From Cladopsammia gracilis (Eukaryota; Cnidaria; Anthozoa; Scleractinia; Dendrophylliidae), in contig JAJGOT010000203.1 in the NCBI GenBank assembly GCA_022457155.1, forward strand, positions 1 through 64,000: a stretch of 64,000 nt of DNA. The letters run 5' to 3'. The position numbers were made by a program, and so were the translations under genes. The notes beneath the pieces were generated by a model. That model ran no database searches, was not told where the DNA came from, and worked only from the letters and a program-made list of their open reading frames with translations. This document shows positions 12,901 to 22,922 of the stretch, piece by piece. Position 1 is the stretch's first letter; each line of letters opens with the position of its first letter.

Positions 12901-15900
12901 GACCCCCGCGACGAATTTAGAGATCCTTTATTATTGATCAATACAATTAACTTTAAAGTTCGATGCTAATAGTAGGATTTACATCCTGACTTAGTTAATC
13001 ATATGAGAGTATAAGTTAGCATCACGTGACATTGCGCTATAAGTGACATCAAAAAATGCATTTTCTAAAATAGGGAAGGTTCTGCATGGCAAAAAATTGA
13101 GTGACATTTGCCTCTAATTTTTTAACTCGTCCCCAGACCACCAATTTGACCCTTAAAATCACTGCGAAAACGCCATTTTTAAAGGGAAAATCAACATTTC
13201 GCTCATTTATGAATAACTTTTCGGAAATCCACACTCGGATTCCAGTAATTTGGTTATTATTCTATCTGGAAACGTTAAAATATTTCCATAACTTTAAAAA
13301 AAGTCCCATCATTTTGACCTTGAAGTGACCAATGTCAAGTAAAAGCTTATATGGAGTTCAACTGCGCGGTCATCGCTTTTAGCGGTATAACGTATTTTCA
13401 TAGGCATAATGTCAACATCCACACTCGATTTTGAAGAGACTGGGATCTTGTAAACATTTTGGTGGGAAATACGATTTAGTTGAAGCGAAAAAATCTCGTC
13501 ATTTTGCCATTTTTCAGTGCACTATGCTTCGACTGAGCCAATTTTGGCTTCTTTTAGTCTGTATCTATTTGCATGCTCTTCTGTCAATGCATGGCCTGGC
13601 AATTTATGAATCCACACGCGGATTCCAGTAATTTGGTTATTATTCTATCTAGAAACGTTAAAATATTTTAATAACTTTTAAAAAAAATACCGTCATTTTT
13701 ACCTTGAAGTGAGCAATTTCGTATAAAGGCTTGTATGGAGTTCGACCGCGCGGTCATCGCTTTAAGCGTTCTAACTCATTTTAACAGGCGCAATGTCAAC
13801 ATCCACAGTCGGTTTTGGAAATATTGGAATCTAATAAACATTTCGGTGGAAAATTTGCTTTGGTTCGAGCGAAAAAGCCTCCGTCATTTTGCACTTTTCA
13901 GCTGGAAAGATTTCCGTTTAACCCCAAACATTAGTTATGCATACCGTTCTTAAAACTAAAACAAAAGCCAAAACAATAGAAATCCAAAAGCAAAACAATA
14001 GAGCAACATACATAATTAATATGAGCAATAGTTCATTTTGGTAACGCGCACGCCCGGAGCAAATGTCTCGTCTGAGGGATCAATATTTTGGAATGATATA
14101 ATTTTAAAAACATGTGCTACTAAATTGTACAATAGAGTATCAGCATTGTTTTTCTGCCTTGTAAGGTGGTATCTGTAATTTGTATTAGAAGTTATTAAGT
14201 TATTTCTAAAGTCACGTGACCTATTTACTCTAATTACGCGATTGCTATTAAACTTGGACATGCACACAAGGCTATTCCATGACCAGCACCTAAGATGCAA
14301 ACGATTGGTGCTCAAAACGTTTTAATTTGATTTGATTTAATGTTCCCCATTTTACCCTGAAGATTTTAACCGTTAACGTTCAATAACAGGTCACGTCACT
14401 GATATTCTAACGTCACGAATGTTTCATATTATTAAGGCCACTGAAAGAATATTGCTTGCAAATTATTAGGAACATTGAACGACGGCTTCCATTTCAAATG
14501 AAACTATGCCAAATAATAAGCAGGTAAACCATGATACTGTTTGAACATACCACATTTTTGTGTGTTACATTTCCGAGTTTTCTTAGCTGATCCCAGTTTT
14601 TGCTCGGTGCACGTTGGCCCACCGCCAGATGGAGGGGGATTGGTGCAGGTTCTTGAACGTCTCTGAACTCCTCCGCCACAAGTCTTACTGCATTTTCCCC
14701 ATTTAGACCATTGAGTGTAGCCTCCGGGCACGGCTAAAAGAAAACCAAAGCCCAGTTATTAAGAAATCTAAATATTTCACCTGATTTAGCATGGCTTATT
14801 TACACAGAGCCATATCAGTTAATATTTTGAAAAAACTCCACTGTCTTTCTCTTTTTTTTTTTTTTTTTTAAAAAATATACAAAAAAGCTAAATTGTTCTA
14901 CAAAATTGAGTTTTAAATCTATGCATAACACCAATTAGAAATCGGCCGCCATTTTGGAATGAGGTCTATGCAGTCCTGACTCCTTTCTAGATTTTAGTCT
15001 AACTCAGGTTAATTAACCCCGAAATTGTGTTATGAATGTATAGATACGAATTCATCAAAATTCCGATATAAACTTTCATACACACATCAATTACACTTCG
15101 AAGACTCATATTAATCATTTCATTTTTGTATCGGCATAAGTTTACTTATTTTCCTTATGTCTCATAAAAATAGAAAAAACTTTTAACTAACGGAAAATCT
15201 GGTTTGGTTTCTTATATACCATGTTTTTAATGATACTGTTTGAGCATACCACAGTCTTGCGTGTTGCACCTCCGGGTTTTCGAAGCTGGTCCCAGGCTTT
15301 GCTCGGTGCAGCTTGGCCCACCACCAGATGGAGGGGGATTGGTACAGGTTCTTGAACTTGTCTGAACTCCTCCGCCACAAGTCTTACTGCATTTTCCCCA
15401 TTTAGACCATTGAGTATAACCACCAGGCACGGCTAAAAGAAAACCAAAGCCCAGTTATTAAGAAATCTAAATATTTCACCTGATTTAGCATGGCTTATTT
15501 ACACAGAGCCGTATCAGTTAATATTTTGAAAAAACCCCACTGTCTTTCTCTTTTTTTAAAAAATAATAAGTATACAAAAAAGCTAAATTGTTCTACAAAA
15601 TTGAGTTTTAAAACTATGCATAACACCAATTAGAAATCGGCCACCATTTTGGAATAAGGTCTATGCAATCCTACTCCTTTCTAGATTTTAGTCTAACTCA
15701 GGTTAATTAATCCCGAAATTGTGTTATGAATGTATAGATACGAATTCATAAAAATTCCGATATAAACTTTCATACACACATCAATTACACTTCGAAGACT
15801 CATATTAATCATTTCATTTTTGTATCGGCATAAGTTATTTTCCTTATGTCTCATAAAAATAGAAAAAACTTTTAACTAACGGAAAATCTGGTTTGGTTTC

Positions 15901-18900
15901 TTATATACCATGTTTTTAATGATACTGTTTGAGCATACCACAGTCTTGCGTGTTACACTTCCGGGTTTTCGAAGCTGGTCCCAGGCTTTGCTTGGTGCAG
16001 CTAGGCCCACCACCAGATGGAGGAGGATTGGTGCAGGTTCTTGAACTTCTCTGAACCCCTCCGCCACAAGTCTTACTGCATTTTCCCCATTTAGACCATT
16101 GAGTATAACCACCGGGCACGGCTAAAAGAAAACCAAAGCCCAGTTTATAAGAAAAAAAAACTGTCTTTCTCTTTTTTAAAAAATTAAAAAAATATATATA
16201 AAACAGCTAACTATTAAATTGAAGCAAGCTGTCCACAAAGGCAAACGCTATAATTTATTTACATTTAAGAAGAAAAATCTTAAATGTCTAGTACGTTCAT
16301 TTACTGATTACAGAAGATAGTTAAGCAGAAATTGTTAATTAAAAAGAATTGAACAAATTACGTGCATCTGTTAGGGCTTAATTAGAGCGGGTTTAAATTG
16401 AGTGTCGAAAGTATATTCTCAACCAATCAGAAGTACAACCAAAACCTTATCGTGACTTACTCGGACGTGTTTCCCGCCGTTGGCGCCAGTTACATGTATT
16501 TACTTTGAGTTTTGATTGGTTAATTGGATTGTCTGCGTCTGTTGTGATTGGCCAGAGTTTTGGTTTTACGACAATCGCTCTATCTACTACTCGGTTCTTA
16601 ACGGCAATTTCAGTAACAATGCGCTTAGAGGCGAAAAGCAAATTGTATTGAGTTCTTACGACAGTCCTGTGTGTTGCATTCCTGGGTTTGCTTAGGAGGT
16701 CCAAGGTTTTGTTCAATGCATGTCTTTCCGTCATTTTTGGGGGCAGGATTGGTGCAAGTTCTAGAACGCCGACTGACGCCTCCTCCACAAGTCGCTGAGC
16801 ACGCGGACCATTTACTCCATCTAGTATATCCTCCATCGATATCTACATGATTAAAATGTCAAAAGCGTGGTAAGGGGTGAGGTGAGTTCTTCTTATGATG
16901 AAAACTCTTAAACGGTAAGCAGATAAATAGAAAAGACTCCCATGCCCCACGATTATTATTTGAATTCTCTTATCAGCTTGCACCCATACCATGAAGCTCC
17001 TTTATGGCCTTATTCACCAAGACGCGTGGTGAATATTTCCGTAGAGATCAAAGATCTGACCAATCAGACATCGTATTAAATAATTCGATTTCAAATAATT
17101 ATCATTAAAAGAGATATAGGGTAAAAGACATTGTCTGGCTTTTGTTTTATTATCATAAATATGTTAACCCATCATTGCTATCGTTATCTTTCCATAATCA
17201 TCATCATTATCCTCGTCAGCGTGTTCATCATCATCGTTATCTGTATCAGCACCAGCATCCTCCTCCTTATCCTCGCCCTCCTCATCATTATATCATGAAA
17301 GTCGTGAAGGGGTAAAATGGGAGCTGGGATTTGCCTTTTTTAGAGGCTGGGAAATGGGATTTTGTGCACTGGGACTGGGATTCATGAAACAAAAACAATA
17401 GAATAATGGGAATGGGATTTCAATTTGAACAACACAGGCTGGGATTGTGGGATTTGACCTGGGATTTGAAAAAAAAAAACAATTTGCTGGGAAATGGGAT
17501 TAGGACCCCCCCTTCACGTCCCTCTATCATTGCCATCATAATCATCGTTATTTGTAATTTATTACATTTTCCCCTCGGTTGGATCACCTTATGTGGATCT
17601 AATTCTTTCCAATGGATGGTTTCTTTTATAGTTTTCTTCATGTATTTGTTCAACCCTTGCATTTAAAATGTAATTGAAAAGAAACAAGTTTCATATATTA
17701 ATCATTATGAAATCGTGTTCAGCATCATGATCATGATCATCCATCGTCATCGTCATCATCACCATCATCACCTTTATAACATCTCTAAATTAATTATCAC
17801 TTCCCCAATTATAGTTTTGTATCTCAAAGTAGGCTTAAATACAAAATTGCCGAAAAATGGGCTAAAATTTCTTTCAGGAATTTCTCCAAAAAAGCTGTAA
17901 AAATCTTTCTAAGATTTCTAAAATTCTTTCAAAATTTCGAAAATTCTCGAAAATTCTGACTATAAGCTGCTAGATGGCTCTCTGGAATCAGCTATATTTA
18001 CTACCAACAGACTGAACAGAGATGTGGAAAGCATAATTTGAGTGGGAAACCGCTGATTAGTTGCACTGTAGACACTACTGTGAGGGTCAGCCCTCAAGTT
18101 GGTCAGCGGTAACACAAAAAACCGCTTTCACGACGTTTTTTGCTTGTGTAAAATTGTCAGTGTCACCTAAAAGTTGATATTTCTCTAAAATTCTACCAAT
18201 TTCTATAATTCTTTCGGTGTCTAAAATTCTTAAAAAATTCCGGAATTTTGTATGGAAGCCTATCTCAAAGTTCGGCAGATAAGTCGAGTAGTCTTTTCGG
18301 CATGGATATCACTTTGAATGGGATGTTATTCGATTAAAGGACATCTCGAGGGTTTTGCAAAGCTTCCTCTGATTCACTCGGTCTCTGCAGTATGAATCAA
18401 GTAGGAGTATTGCTACCACCTCCCCCACCCCTCCCGGAATGGACTGCTAGTGTTCATTAATTATCTAGATCGTAGAAAAAGACTTACTGCAGATAGCTTC
18501 TGTAATATCATCCAGCTGGTTTTTCAGATCGTTAAAATCCTTAGCCAACACTACTCGATCTTTGCTTCCAGATATTACGGCAAGTTCGTCGGGATCGAGC
18601 CTTTTCTCTCCAATACCAACAGCAATTCGCTGGACCCCCGCGTCCTATCACAAATGAAAGTCAGAAAATATAGGCTAAGAGAAGACTAAGACCTTGGCGT
18701 GGTAAAATTTTCATAACGACTTTTCACAGGCTGTGTTAGTTAAGATAGGAGCTTACAAATCATTCTGCGTATTATGGTTCATCGGCTCAATAATCACGCG
18801 TGATGTTGGAAAAGTACGAAAAGAGATTATTGTAAAAGTCACGGGTTGTAAAAGTCACTTATCGAGTGTTATTCCAGCATTACAATCATTGCAAGTGGTT

Positions 18901-20467
18901 TATTTATATAACTACATTGTATAATTTTTAGTAGCTTGATCTTGAGACAAATGAGACAAAGTGAATCCCAATTGATACCCAATCCCTTGGAAGGTCCGCC
19001 TTAAATTTCAAAGGTGCATAACAGCTGACGTAATGGAAATATTGTTAATTATTGCAAAAAGCTGTAATTACATACACCTTATTTGACAGCTTAACATATA
19101 ACACGCGTGCATATTTTAGGAGCTGCGAGCAATCTGCGTATGTTATTTGCATTTTTGTCAAAGATCAAGTAAGGGATTTATGACGTTTATTTTTCGGCTG
19201 CTAATTTTCCAATTTTTAAGAATCTTTTCCTTCGTAACTTCTCAATTTAGCGAACATTTTTCGTCTAGTGCTTGACTCTCGTCCTGAGCGCACCGGCACA
19301 ATTACAATTTAACTTCGCTATGTTCCTAACCTGTCAAACCGGTATATTACATTATAACACGCTCTCATGTTTTGCGAGTTATCATACGGTAGAATGACGT
19401 CATAGTCGAACAGTGAAGTTTAATAAAGCGCTTACGCTGGAAGGCTCTCTAGTACCTTCAATCTTTTAAAAAAGCAACATTAAATCGATTTTCTAATTAA
19501 AGTTTTCTCTGCTGAAACAAACTGATCACCTCAAGTGCCGGCAGCACGGTATCATAAGGCTCCGAGTCTTTATGTGTTGTCCCGTCAGTGAAAATGATCA
19601 TGATATTCGGCGAGTTTGGTCGATCTCCATTTTTTGCCACAAACACTTCGTCGCCGACCATTTTCAGTGCATTATCAATCCTTGTGGGCATTCCTAATTC
19701 ATCATTTTGTTTCATTTCGTCCAAAAGCTGCATCAACGCTTCATTGCTGTGGTACTTTTTATCGCCCAGACTCGCGCGAAGTGTTGCGTTACCAGCAAAC
19801 GTGAGTACTGAGAAGAGAGTTTTGTCGTCACCAACATCATACTCGGAAATAAGATCTTTGATGACGTCTAACATAGTGTCATAGTTTTCTTCTCCTACAC
19901 TATTTGTCCTATCGATAACGAGGGATATATCCACATTTTCACACTCAGGCGCGACAGCTAAAAACAGAGCATACCATTATATATTAAGTAAATAACAAAC
20001 AACGGACCACGAACGAAAATGCTGCTGGTGTACGTAGGATCTAAAAAAGATCTAGTCAGCCAAAAATGATTCTATATACGGAATATTTAATAATATGAAG
20101 CAAAAGTACCCTTTGAACTATTCGCTTCTCATCGCGAAGTACTCCATATATAATAGTTGCTTACACGAAAAAAAAATCTGTTTCGACAGTTTTCTTGCAT
20201 TCCTAACAGATATAATAACTATGCAACGAGAAAAAGCTGTTCAAAACAACGAACTTGCAAGGTTTAATGATACATGTGGAAATCTTTTTTTCCTTTTATT
20301 CCTGTAATTAATTAGTATTTGTAATTTTTTGGTAATAATTAATATAAAGAATGCGATGATGAAGTTTCTCTTTAATCTACCATTTTACTTGTAACAAATG
20401 CCTTACCTTGAGAATGTATATGCGGAATACCCACATAAACAAAAGCGCAAAGCCAAATCACAATCAT
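198..20467 (-). CDS. Gene B: secreted vWA-(TSR)8-vWA protein, 3' end off the window
   Basis: Fourteen coding exons are in the window: 20407-20467, 19530-19957, 18488-18644, 16660-16842, 15939-16121, 15250-15432, 14551-14733, 12200-12382, 11520-11702, 8386-8568, 6643-6807, 5701-5908, 3145-3373 and 198-366. They give 2698 nt in one frame (899 codons plus one base). Order by residue: signal peptide 1-20; vWA1 21-216; eight TSRs 216-698; vWA2 698-900. The last donor (gtaagtg at 197-191) points to further exons left of position 1; by analogy with gene A these would be a short TSR, ShKT and a tail. Phases equal those of gene A throughout, so the two are tandem duplicates. Gene B has three more TSRs and larger, transposon-filled introns. 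Confidence 0.88.
1883..3063. mobile_element. TA-flanked DNA transposon remnant (Tc1/mariner-pogo-like ends)
   Basis: Terminal inverted repeats start CAGTCAAACCTTC on the left and end GAGGTTTGACTG on the right, each flanked by TA (1881-1882, 3064-3065). Both ends carry TTAAGCGGTCA-type sub-repeats. No transposase frame is visible, and a second element is nested inside. Confidence 0.72.
2429..2835. mobile_element. piggyBac-like MITE nested in the 1883-3063 element
   Basis: Ends CCCTATTCGGCCTGGG and CCCAGGCTGAATAGGG are inverted repeats with one mismatch, flanked by TTAA on both sides (2425-2428, 2836-2839), the piggyBac target-site hallmark. 407 bp, with a poly-G run near the left end and no transposase. 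Confidence 0.75.
3145..3373 (-). CDS. Gene B exon 13: second vWA, middle
   Basis: 229 nt, phase 2 in, 0 out. [12 protein letters not shown] and [15 protein letters not shown] carry the MIDAS Thr and Asp. Acceptor cttccag, donor GGAC/gtgagt. Confidence 0.92.
3559..4655. mobile_element. Non-autonomous element with ~45-bp inverted ends
   Basis: Left end TTTTAGACGGCTGAAACAAG through TCGATATCGAAAAA is repeated inverted at 4603-4655. The interior has an (AGT)n run at about 3939-3976 and no coding frame. Boundaries are approximate. Confidence 0.5.
3939..3976. repeat. (AGT)n microsatellite
   Basis: About twelve AGT units in the gene B intron between exons 12 and 13. Confidence 0.9.
5701..5908 (-). 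CDS. Gene B exon 12: Pro/Glu linker and start of second vWA
   Basis: Phase 1 in, 2 out. [20 protein letters not shown], then MIDAS D-S-S-N-S, through [18 protein letters not shown]. Donor CACAA/gtatga. Confidence 0.9.
6643..6807 (-). CDS. Gene B exon 11: TSR 8, shorter type
   Basis: 165-nt phase 1-1 exon, [20 protein letters not shown] and on to ESCNQQAC. The final Cys codon is split with exon 12. Counterpart of gene A exon 8. Confidence 0.9.
6925..7431. mobile_element. MITE with ~50-bp inverted repeats built of GACGGACAAGTCGTC motifs
   Basis: Left end TGGCCGTTTTCACACTAG and right end CTAGTGTGAAATGGGCCA mirror each other, followed inward by AATCGTCTGGACGGACAAG and its complement. The 507-bp element has further short copies of the GTCCGTC/GACGGAC motif inside. 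No coding frame. Confidence 0.7.
7591..7774. mobile_element. 184-bp TA-flanked MITE
   Basis: Ends CAGTGAAACCTGTATTAAG and CTTCATACAGGTTTCACTG are inverted, with TA at 7589-7590 and 7775-7776. Related in plan to the 1883-3063 element (CAGTNAAACCT, TTAAGCGG sub-repeats). Confidence 0.75.
7849..7995. repeat. Dispersed repeat, copy 1 (other copy 9132-9279)
   Basis: Starts ACTAGAAATACATGTCTCG. A diverged direct copy lies 1.28 kb away on the other side of TSR exon 10. No coding content seen. Confidence 0.7.
8032..8087 (-). ncRNA. Hammerhead-ribozyme-like motif, degenerate
   Basis: The minus strand reads TTCGTAA-CTGACGA-...-GAAAC-...-TTACGAA. Both conserved core boxes are present and a 7-bp stem I can form. 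Stem II is weak (about 3 bp) and no U-H cleavage site precedes stem I, so it is probably inactive. Hammerheads of this kind are known from Penelope-like elements. Confidence 0.4.
8386..8568 (-). CDS. Gene B exon 10: TSR 7
   Basis: 183-nt phase 1-1 exon with [18 protein letters not shown] and CNTQDC. Closest to exons 5 and 6 although separated from exon 9 by a 3.0-kb transposon-rich intron. The intron sequence 3' of it (8080-8350) matches that 3' of exons 5 and 6. Confidence 0.92.
8592..9057. mobile_element. Insertion made of a long near-perfect palindrome
   Basis: Arms 8592-8818 and 8831-9057 (227 bp each) are inverted copies, apparently perfect by eye, with a 12-bp spacer. The same 13 bases (taaagtccaacca) occur at 8581-8593 and 9095-9107, a target-site duplication interrupting the intron sequence seen intact beside exons 8 and 9. 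Each arm carries a CTGACGA...GAAA hammerhead-like core (plus strand 8967-8991), suggesting a Penelope-like source. Confidence 0.75.
8967..9006 (+). ncRNA. Hammerhead-ribozyme-like core in the palindrome
   Basis: CTGACGA, then GTCGG-TGT-CCGAC as a 5-bp stem II, then GAAA, then a small possible stem III AGCT-TGAG-AGTT. There is one extra T between core box and stem II, and stem I pairing is poor. The mirror copy lies on the minus strand at 8643-8682. Confidence 0.4.
9132..9279. repeat. Dispersed repeat, copy 2
   Basis: Direct copy of 7849-7995, beginning ACTAGAAATACGTGTCTCG. Divergence is spread along its length. Confidence 0.7.
10600..11330. other. GC/CpG-richer patch in gene B intron 9
   Basis: Unlike the AT-rich surroundings, this stretch is rich in CG, with short palindromes (GGCCTTCGGCC near 11231, CGCTTCGCGAG near 11283) and a (TA)n run near 11151-11166. 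It may be a transposon fragment or promoter-like island. No gene was established. Confidence 0.4.
11520..11702 (-). CDS. Gene B exon 9: TSR 6
   Basis: 183-nt phase 1-1 exon, same as exon 8 except GPNCARQK for GPNCAKQK. The intron sequence beyond both acceptors is nearly identical for about 170 bp, so this duplication is recent. Confidence 0.92.
12200..12382 (-). CDS. Gene B exon 8: TSR 5
   Basis: 183-nt phase 1-1 exon, [37 protein letters not shown]. Paired with exon 9, 680 bp away: exon and upstream intron are both duplicated. Confidence 0.92.
13228..13905. repeat. Two-copy 383-bp tandem duplication in intron 7
   Basis: 13238 onwards (GATTCCAGTAATTTGGTTAT) recurs at 13621 onwards. The copies align for about 290 bp with moderate divergence. 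Open frames inside are short and not conserved. Confidence 0.8.
14551..14733 (-). CDS. Gene B exon 7: TSR 4
   Basis: 183-nt phase 1-1 exon with [27 protein letters not shown] and CNTQKC. 699 bp from exon 6, sharing its upstream intron sequence (cccagttattaagaaatc). Confidence 0.92.
15250..15432 (-). CDS. Gene B exon 6: TSR 3
   Basis: 183-nt phase 1-1 exon, 689 bp from exon 5. Nearly identical to exon 5, with GVQTSSRTC in place of GVQRSSRTC and TRRCNTQDC near the end. The intron between them is duplicated too. Confidence 0.92.
15939..16121 (-). CDS. Gene B exon 5: TSR 2
   Basis: 183-nt phase 1-1 exon, [20 protein letters not shown] with [11 protein letters not shown] and CNTQDC. One of six near-identical repeats (exons 5-10). 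Starts after acceptor ttttag and ends GTG/gtatgc like the other five. Confidence 0.92.
16660..16842 (-). CDS. Gene B exon 4: TSR 1
   Basis: 183-nt phase 1-1 exon: [20 protein letters not shown], then [17 protein letters not shown] and CNTQDC. Closer to gene A TSRs than to the later gene B repeats, so probably the ancestral first TSR. Confidence 0.92.
17160..17520. repeat. Low-complexity CATCAT/GGGATTGG-type sequence
   Basis: Degenerate ATC/CAT runs (17160-17290), then purine-rich TGGGA repeats (17310-17510) in the intron between exons 3 and 4. No gene. Confidence 0.6.
18488..18644 (-). CDS. Gene B exon 3: first vWA domain, C-terminal part
   Basis: 157 nt, phase 0 in, 1 out. [20 protein letters not shown] and on to ITEAIC, then donor gtaagtc. 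Equivalent to gene A exon 3 with one extra codon. Confidence 0.9.
19530..19957 (-). CDS. Gene B exon 2: first vWA domain, N-terminal three quarters
   Basis: 428 nt, phase 1 in, 0 out. [20 protein letters not shown] gives a D-R-T-N-S MIDAS (DxTxS variant, as in gene A). PTRIDNAL and IIFTDGTTH supply the other metal-binding residues. Ends VLPALE at donor gtgatc. Confidence 0.9.
20407..20467 (-). CDS. Gene B exon 1: start codon and signal peptide
   Basis: ATG at 20467-20465 opens [20 protein letters not shown], ending phase 1 at CAAG/gtaagg. Similarity to gene A exon 1 (WLC core, same phase) supports it. A pyrimidine tract and acag sit 20-25 nt upstream of the ATG, so a spliced 5' UTR is possible. 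Confidence 0.85.
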
Positions 20468-21880
20468 GGCACGCCGTCAGTTCGCAGCTGTACAAAATGA
20501 TACAAAAGCAGAAATGTGACATTAACCATCGGCAGAGATATAGGGCAATCATTATTAACTTCAACCGAACTCCCCATCCTCACCCTTACAAGTACAAGGA
20601 AAATAAAACAACTCTAGATGCTCTGTTTTATTACCAGGCGATTTGTGTGCAGGGGAGTTGACAGTTCAGTAACAAACGCTGTACTCTGTAGTCAATAAAG
20701 GCCGTCCCGAAAATTTGGAATATCCTCTCCATTTGTTAACAACGTTAATCGGACGTTTGGCCTGGCTTAGTAACCTCAGACAACCATACACTTAAACGCG
20801 GATAACTTGATTTTACCTGCAACATATTTTAAAACGACCAGACTGAATCCACTGCAAAACCTCACTTCGGTTCCGAATCACGTTTCTTCAGCAAGAAAAA
20901 CATTCCAAGAGTATTTATATTCAAAGATGCCGATACAGCCAGGGACTTTTTAATAGCCCTTTTAATAGGGTAATTATATCAATGATTTCGAAACGTTTTA
21001 CCGCATTTTCACAGTCTTTGGGCAAAAATGAGCAGCCGTGAAGTCGCATATCTCAGTGTTACTCATAGTTAAGAAATAGCTATTTTTTTTTTGAGAAATG
21101 GCCAAAAACTGTAACTGAGATTCCAGCTACCTGCAGCCAGACCTACAATTCAACATTGTTGTTCACAACTGAGAACACAGAATAAAAGTTGAAAGACATT
21201 GAGAGGACGCAAGCGGTTTCTACTGCAAGTTACCGTTTCATGCAGTCTTTTAATCTTTGCGGTAATATAAGGTGCTTTAATCTTATTAAATATTTCATAC
21301 AAGCGAAAGAGGCATCGTGCCACCTGTTACATTTCATTTATGTCATCGCTAGTTAAGAATAATATTACTTGGATCGCTGAATTTCCATTTCGCCACAGAA
21401 TAAACTATTTTCTCCAATGAGCCAAAAAACCGGGAGGTTTATCTTTGTGTTCTGTAAATATCAACATATTTGCCGTCGCACACCATTTCTTTAGTTAGCA
21501 GACATACTTTTCAAGTTCTAAAATGATTATCTTGGCGCTTAGTTTGAAGAAAATACCGAAGAATTCAAAGGTATACAAATGGCGCATGGACGAGAAGCCA
21601 CTGAATTTCTCTACTCGTTCATTTTTTTTAAAGCAGGAACGATATACTTGAGACACAAAAAGACTGTTTTAATTTCTCGTCGGCATAAAAGATATTTTCA
21701 CTCGATCATAACAATTTAAATGCAGTGCGAGAATGAATCTTTTTCTGTGAAGTCTGTGCCAGATATTATGTTTTAATTCGTTCAGAAGCGTTTCAGTAAA
21801 GACCGTGAATCATTCGCCGTCAATCATTTTGGGGATAACAGTAAGTCCATTGTGTTCTGTAATTTCCTATTTTTGACACG
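20468..21880. other. Upstream region of gene B
   Basis: AT-rich, with no coding frame of note. The gene B promoter should lie here. No clear TATA box or transcription start could be fixed. Confidence 0.4.
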
Positions 21881-21934
21881 GAATAACCGGAAAAACCGGA
21901 ATAACCGGAATAACCGGAATAACCGGAATAACCA
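21881..21934. repeat. 9-bp tandem repeat (CGGAATAAC)n
   Basis: Six head-to-tail units of ccggaataa with one variant (ggaaaaacc). Confidence 0.9.
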
Positions 21935-21983
21935 AGGCAACAGTGACGAAAGCAAAGAAATATTTATTATAAAGAGACAAAAC

Positions 21984-22135
21984 GGGTGTCAGTAAAACGC
22001 GGGGTCGGGGCCGGGGTCGGGGTGGGATTAGGTCAAGGATTAGGTATGGGATTAAATATAATCCCTTTACCTAATCCTAACACTATGCCTAATCCTACCC
22101 GACCCCGACCCCGACCCCGCGTTTTACTGACACCC
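21984..22135. mobile_element. Small MITE with G-rich/C-rich hairpin ends
   Basis: GGTGTCAGTAAAACGCGGGG at the left and its complement at the right end (CCCCGCGTTTTACTGACACC) bracket about 100 bp. The left arm has repeated GGGG blocks (22001-22027) that meet the G-quadruplex pattern, and the right arm is the C-rich mirror. CAAAA flanks both sides. Confidence 0.7.
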
Positions 22136-22649
22136 CAAAATAATGGCTGAGAAGTCCAAATTCTACACGAATGGCAATTTTCATTTTTTATCTGCCATGT
22201 GTCACAAAATCAAAATGTTGAACTGTAATCCACTTCCATCCTTGTAATCCTGCACTTTATCTCCAAACTACTGCTTCTGTTTTGCTCTATAGATTCTTTT
22301 TATCCAATTATTAATAATGTAAAACAATAAAAATGCAAGCAATGAAACATCACACATATTTATCAATTCTATGTCTAAAAATTAAGGGAAACTTGTTCTT
22401 AGTGTTGAAAATAATATGCAATAAGAGTTATATATATAATCATAGGACATTTAAAAATATTGTTGACTCGCTTTTTACTTGTACTCTTGTGAGTATTTTT
22501 CGTAGTGATCAAATTATGTTTTCTCCTGGTATGATTTCGGTATGTTTTGTGATAATTAACACTCGATATTTTGAAAAAGGAAATTAGTCCCAAGCAACCT
22601 TGCGATCATTGCAAATATTTACACGCCTTGTTTGACCTATCGACTTACG

Positions 22650-22922
22650 CCGATAGGTAGCTCATGGTATAGCGATGCTATGCTCTGGAACAGCCTACCG
22701 ATTGAGACTAAAAAGGCAAACACACTATCTCAGTTTAAACGTAGTGTAGCCTCTATGCCTGCCACTGAGTTATGCTGAATATTTTCTCCTAATTGTAAAT
22801 TGTTTTTATTTTATTTTGTAATATACATATTTGTTAAACGCCCCGCTTGGAAACCAGCTATTGTATATAGTTGTAGTGGCTAGCGTTGTAAAATAAAGTG
22901 TATGTTGTTGTTGTTGTTGTTG
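22650..22922 (+). mobile_element. 3' end of a CR1/L2-type LINE
   Basis: Encodes the usual last residues of a non-LTR reverse transcriptase ORF: AMLWNSLPIETKKANTLSQF, then KRSVASMPATELC and stop. A short 3' UTR with AATAAA and a (TTG)n tail at 22904-22922 follows. The 5' part is missing (truncated insertion). Confidence 0.8.

Larger units (their letters stand above)
14551..16121. repeat. Tandem ~690-bp TSR exon + intron duplications
   Basis: Exons 7, 6 and 5 lie 699 and 689 bp apart. Intron landmarks (tctatgcataacaccaatta near 14920 and its near copy near 15620) repeat with them, and a diverged copy of the same intron (8100 onwards) accompanies exon 10. Confidence 0.85.
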
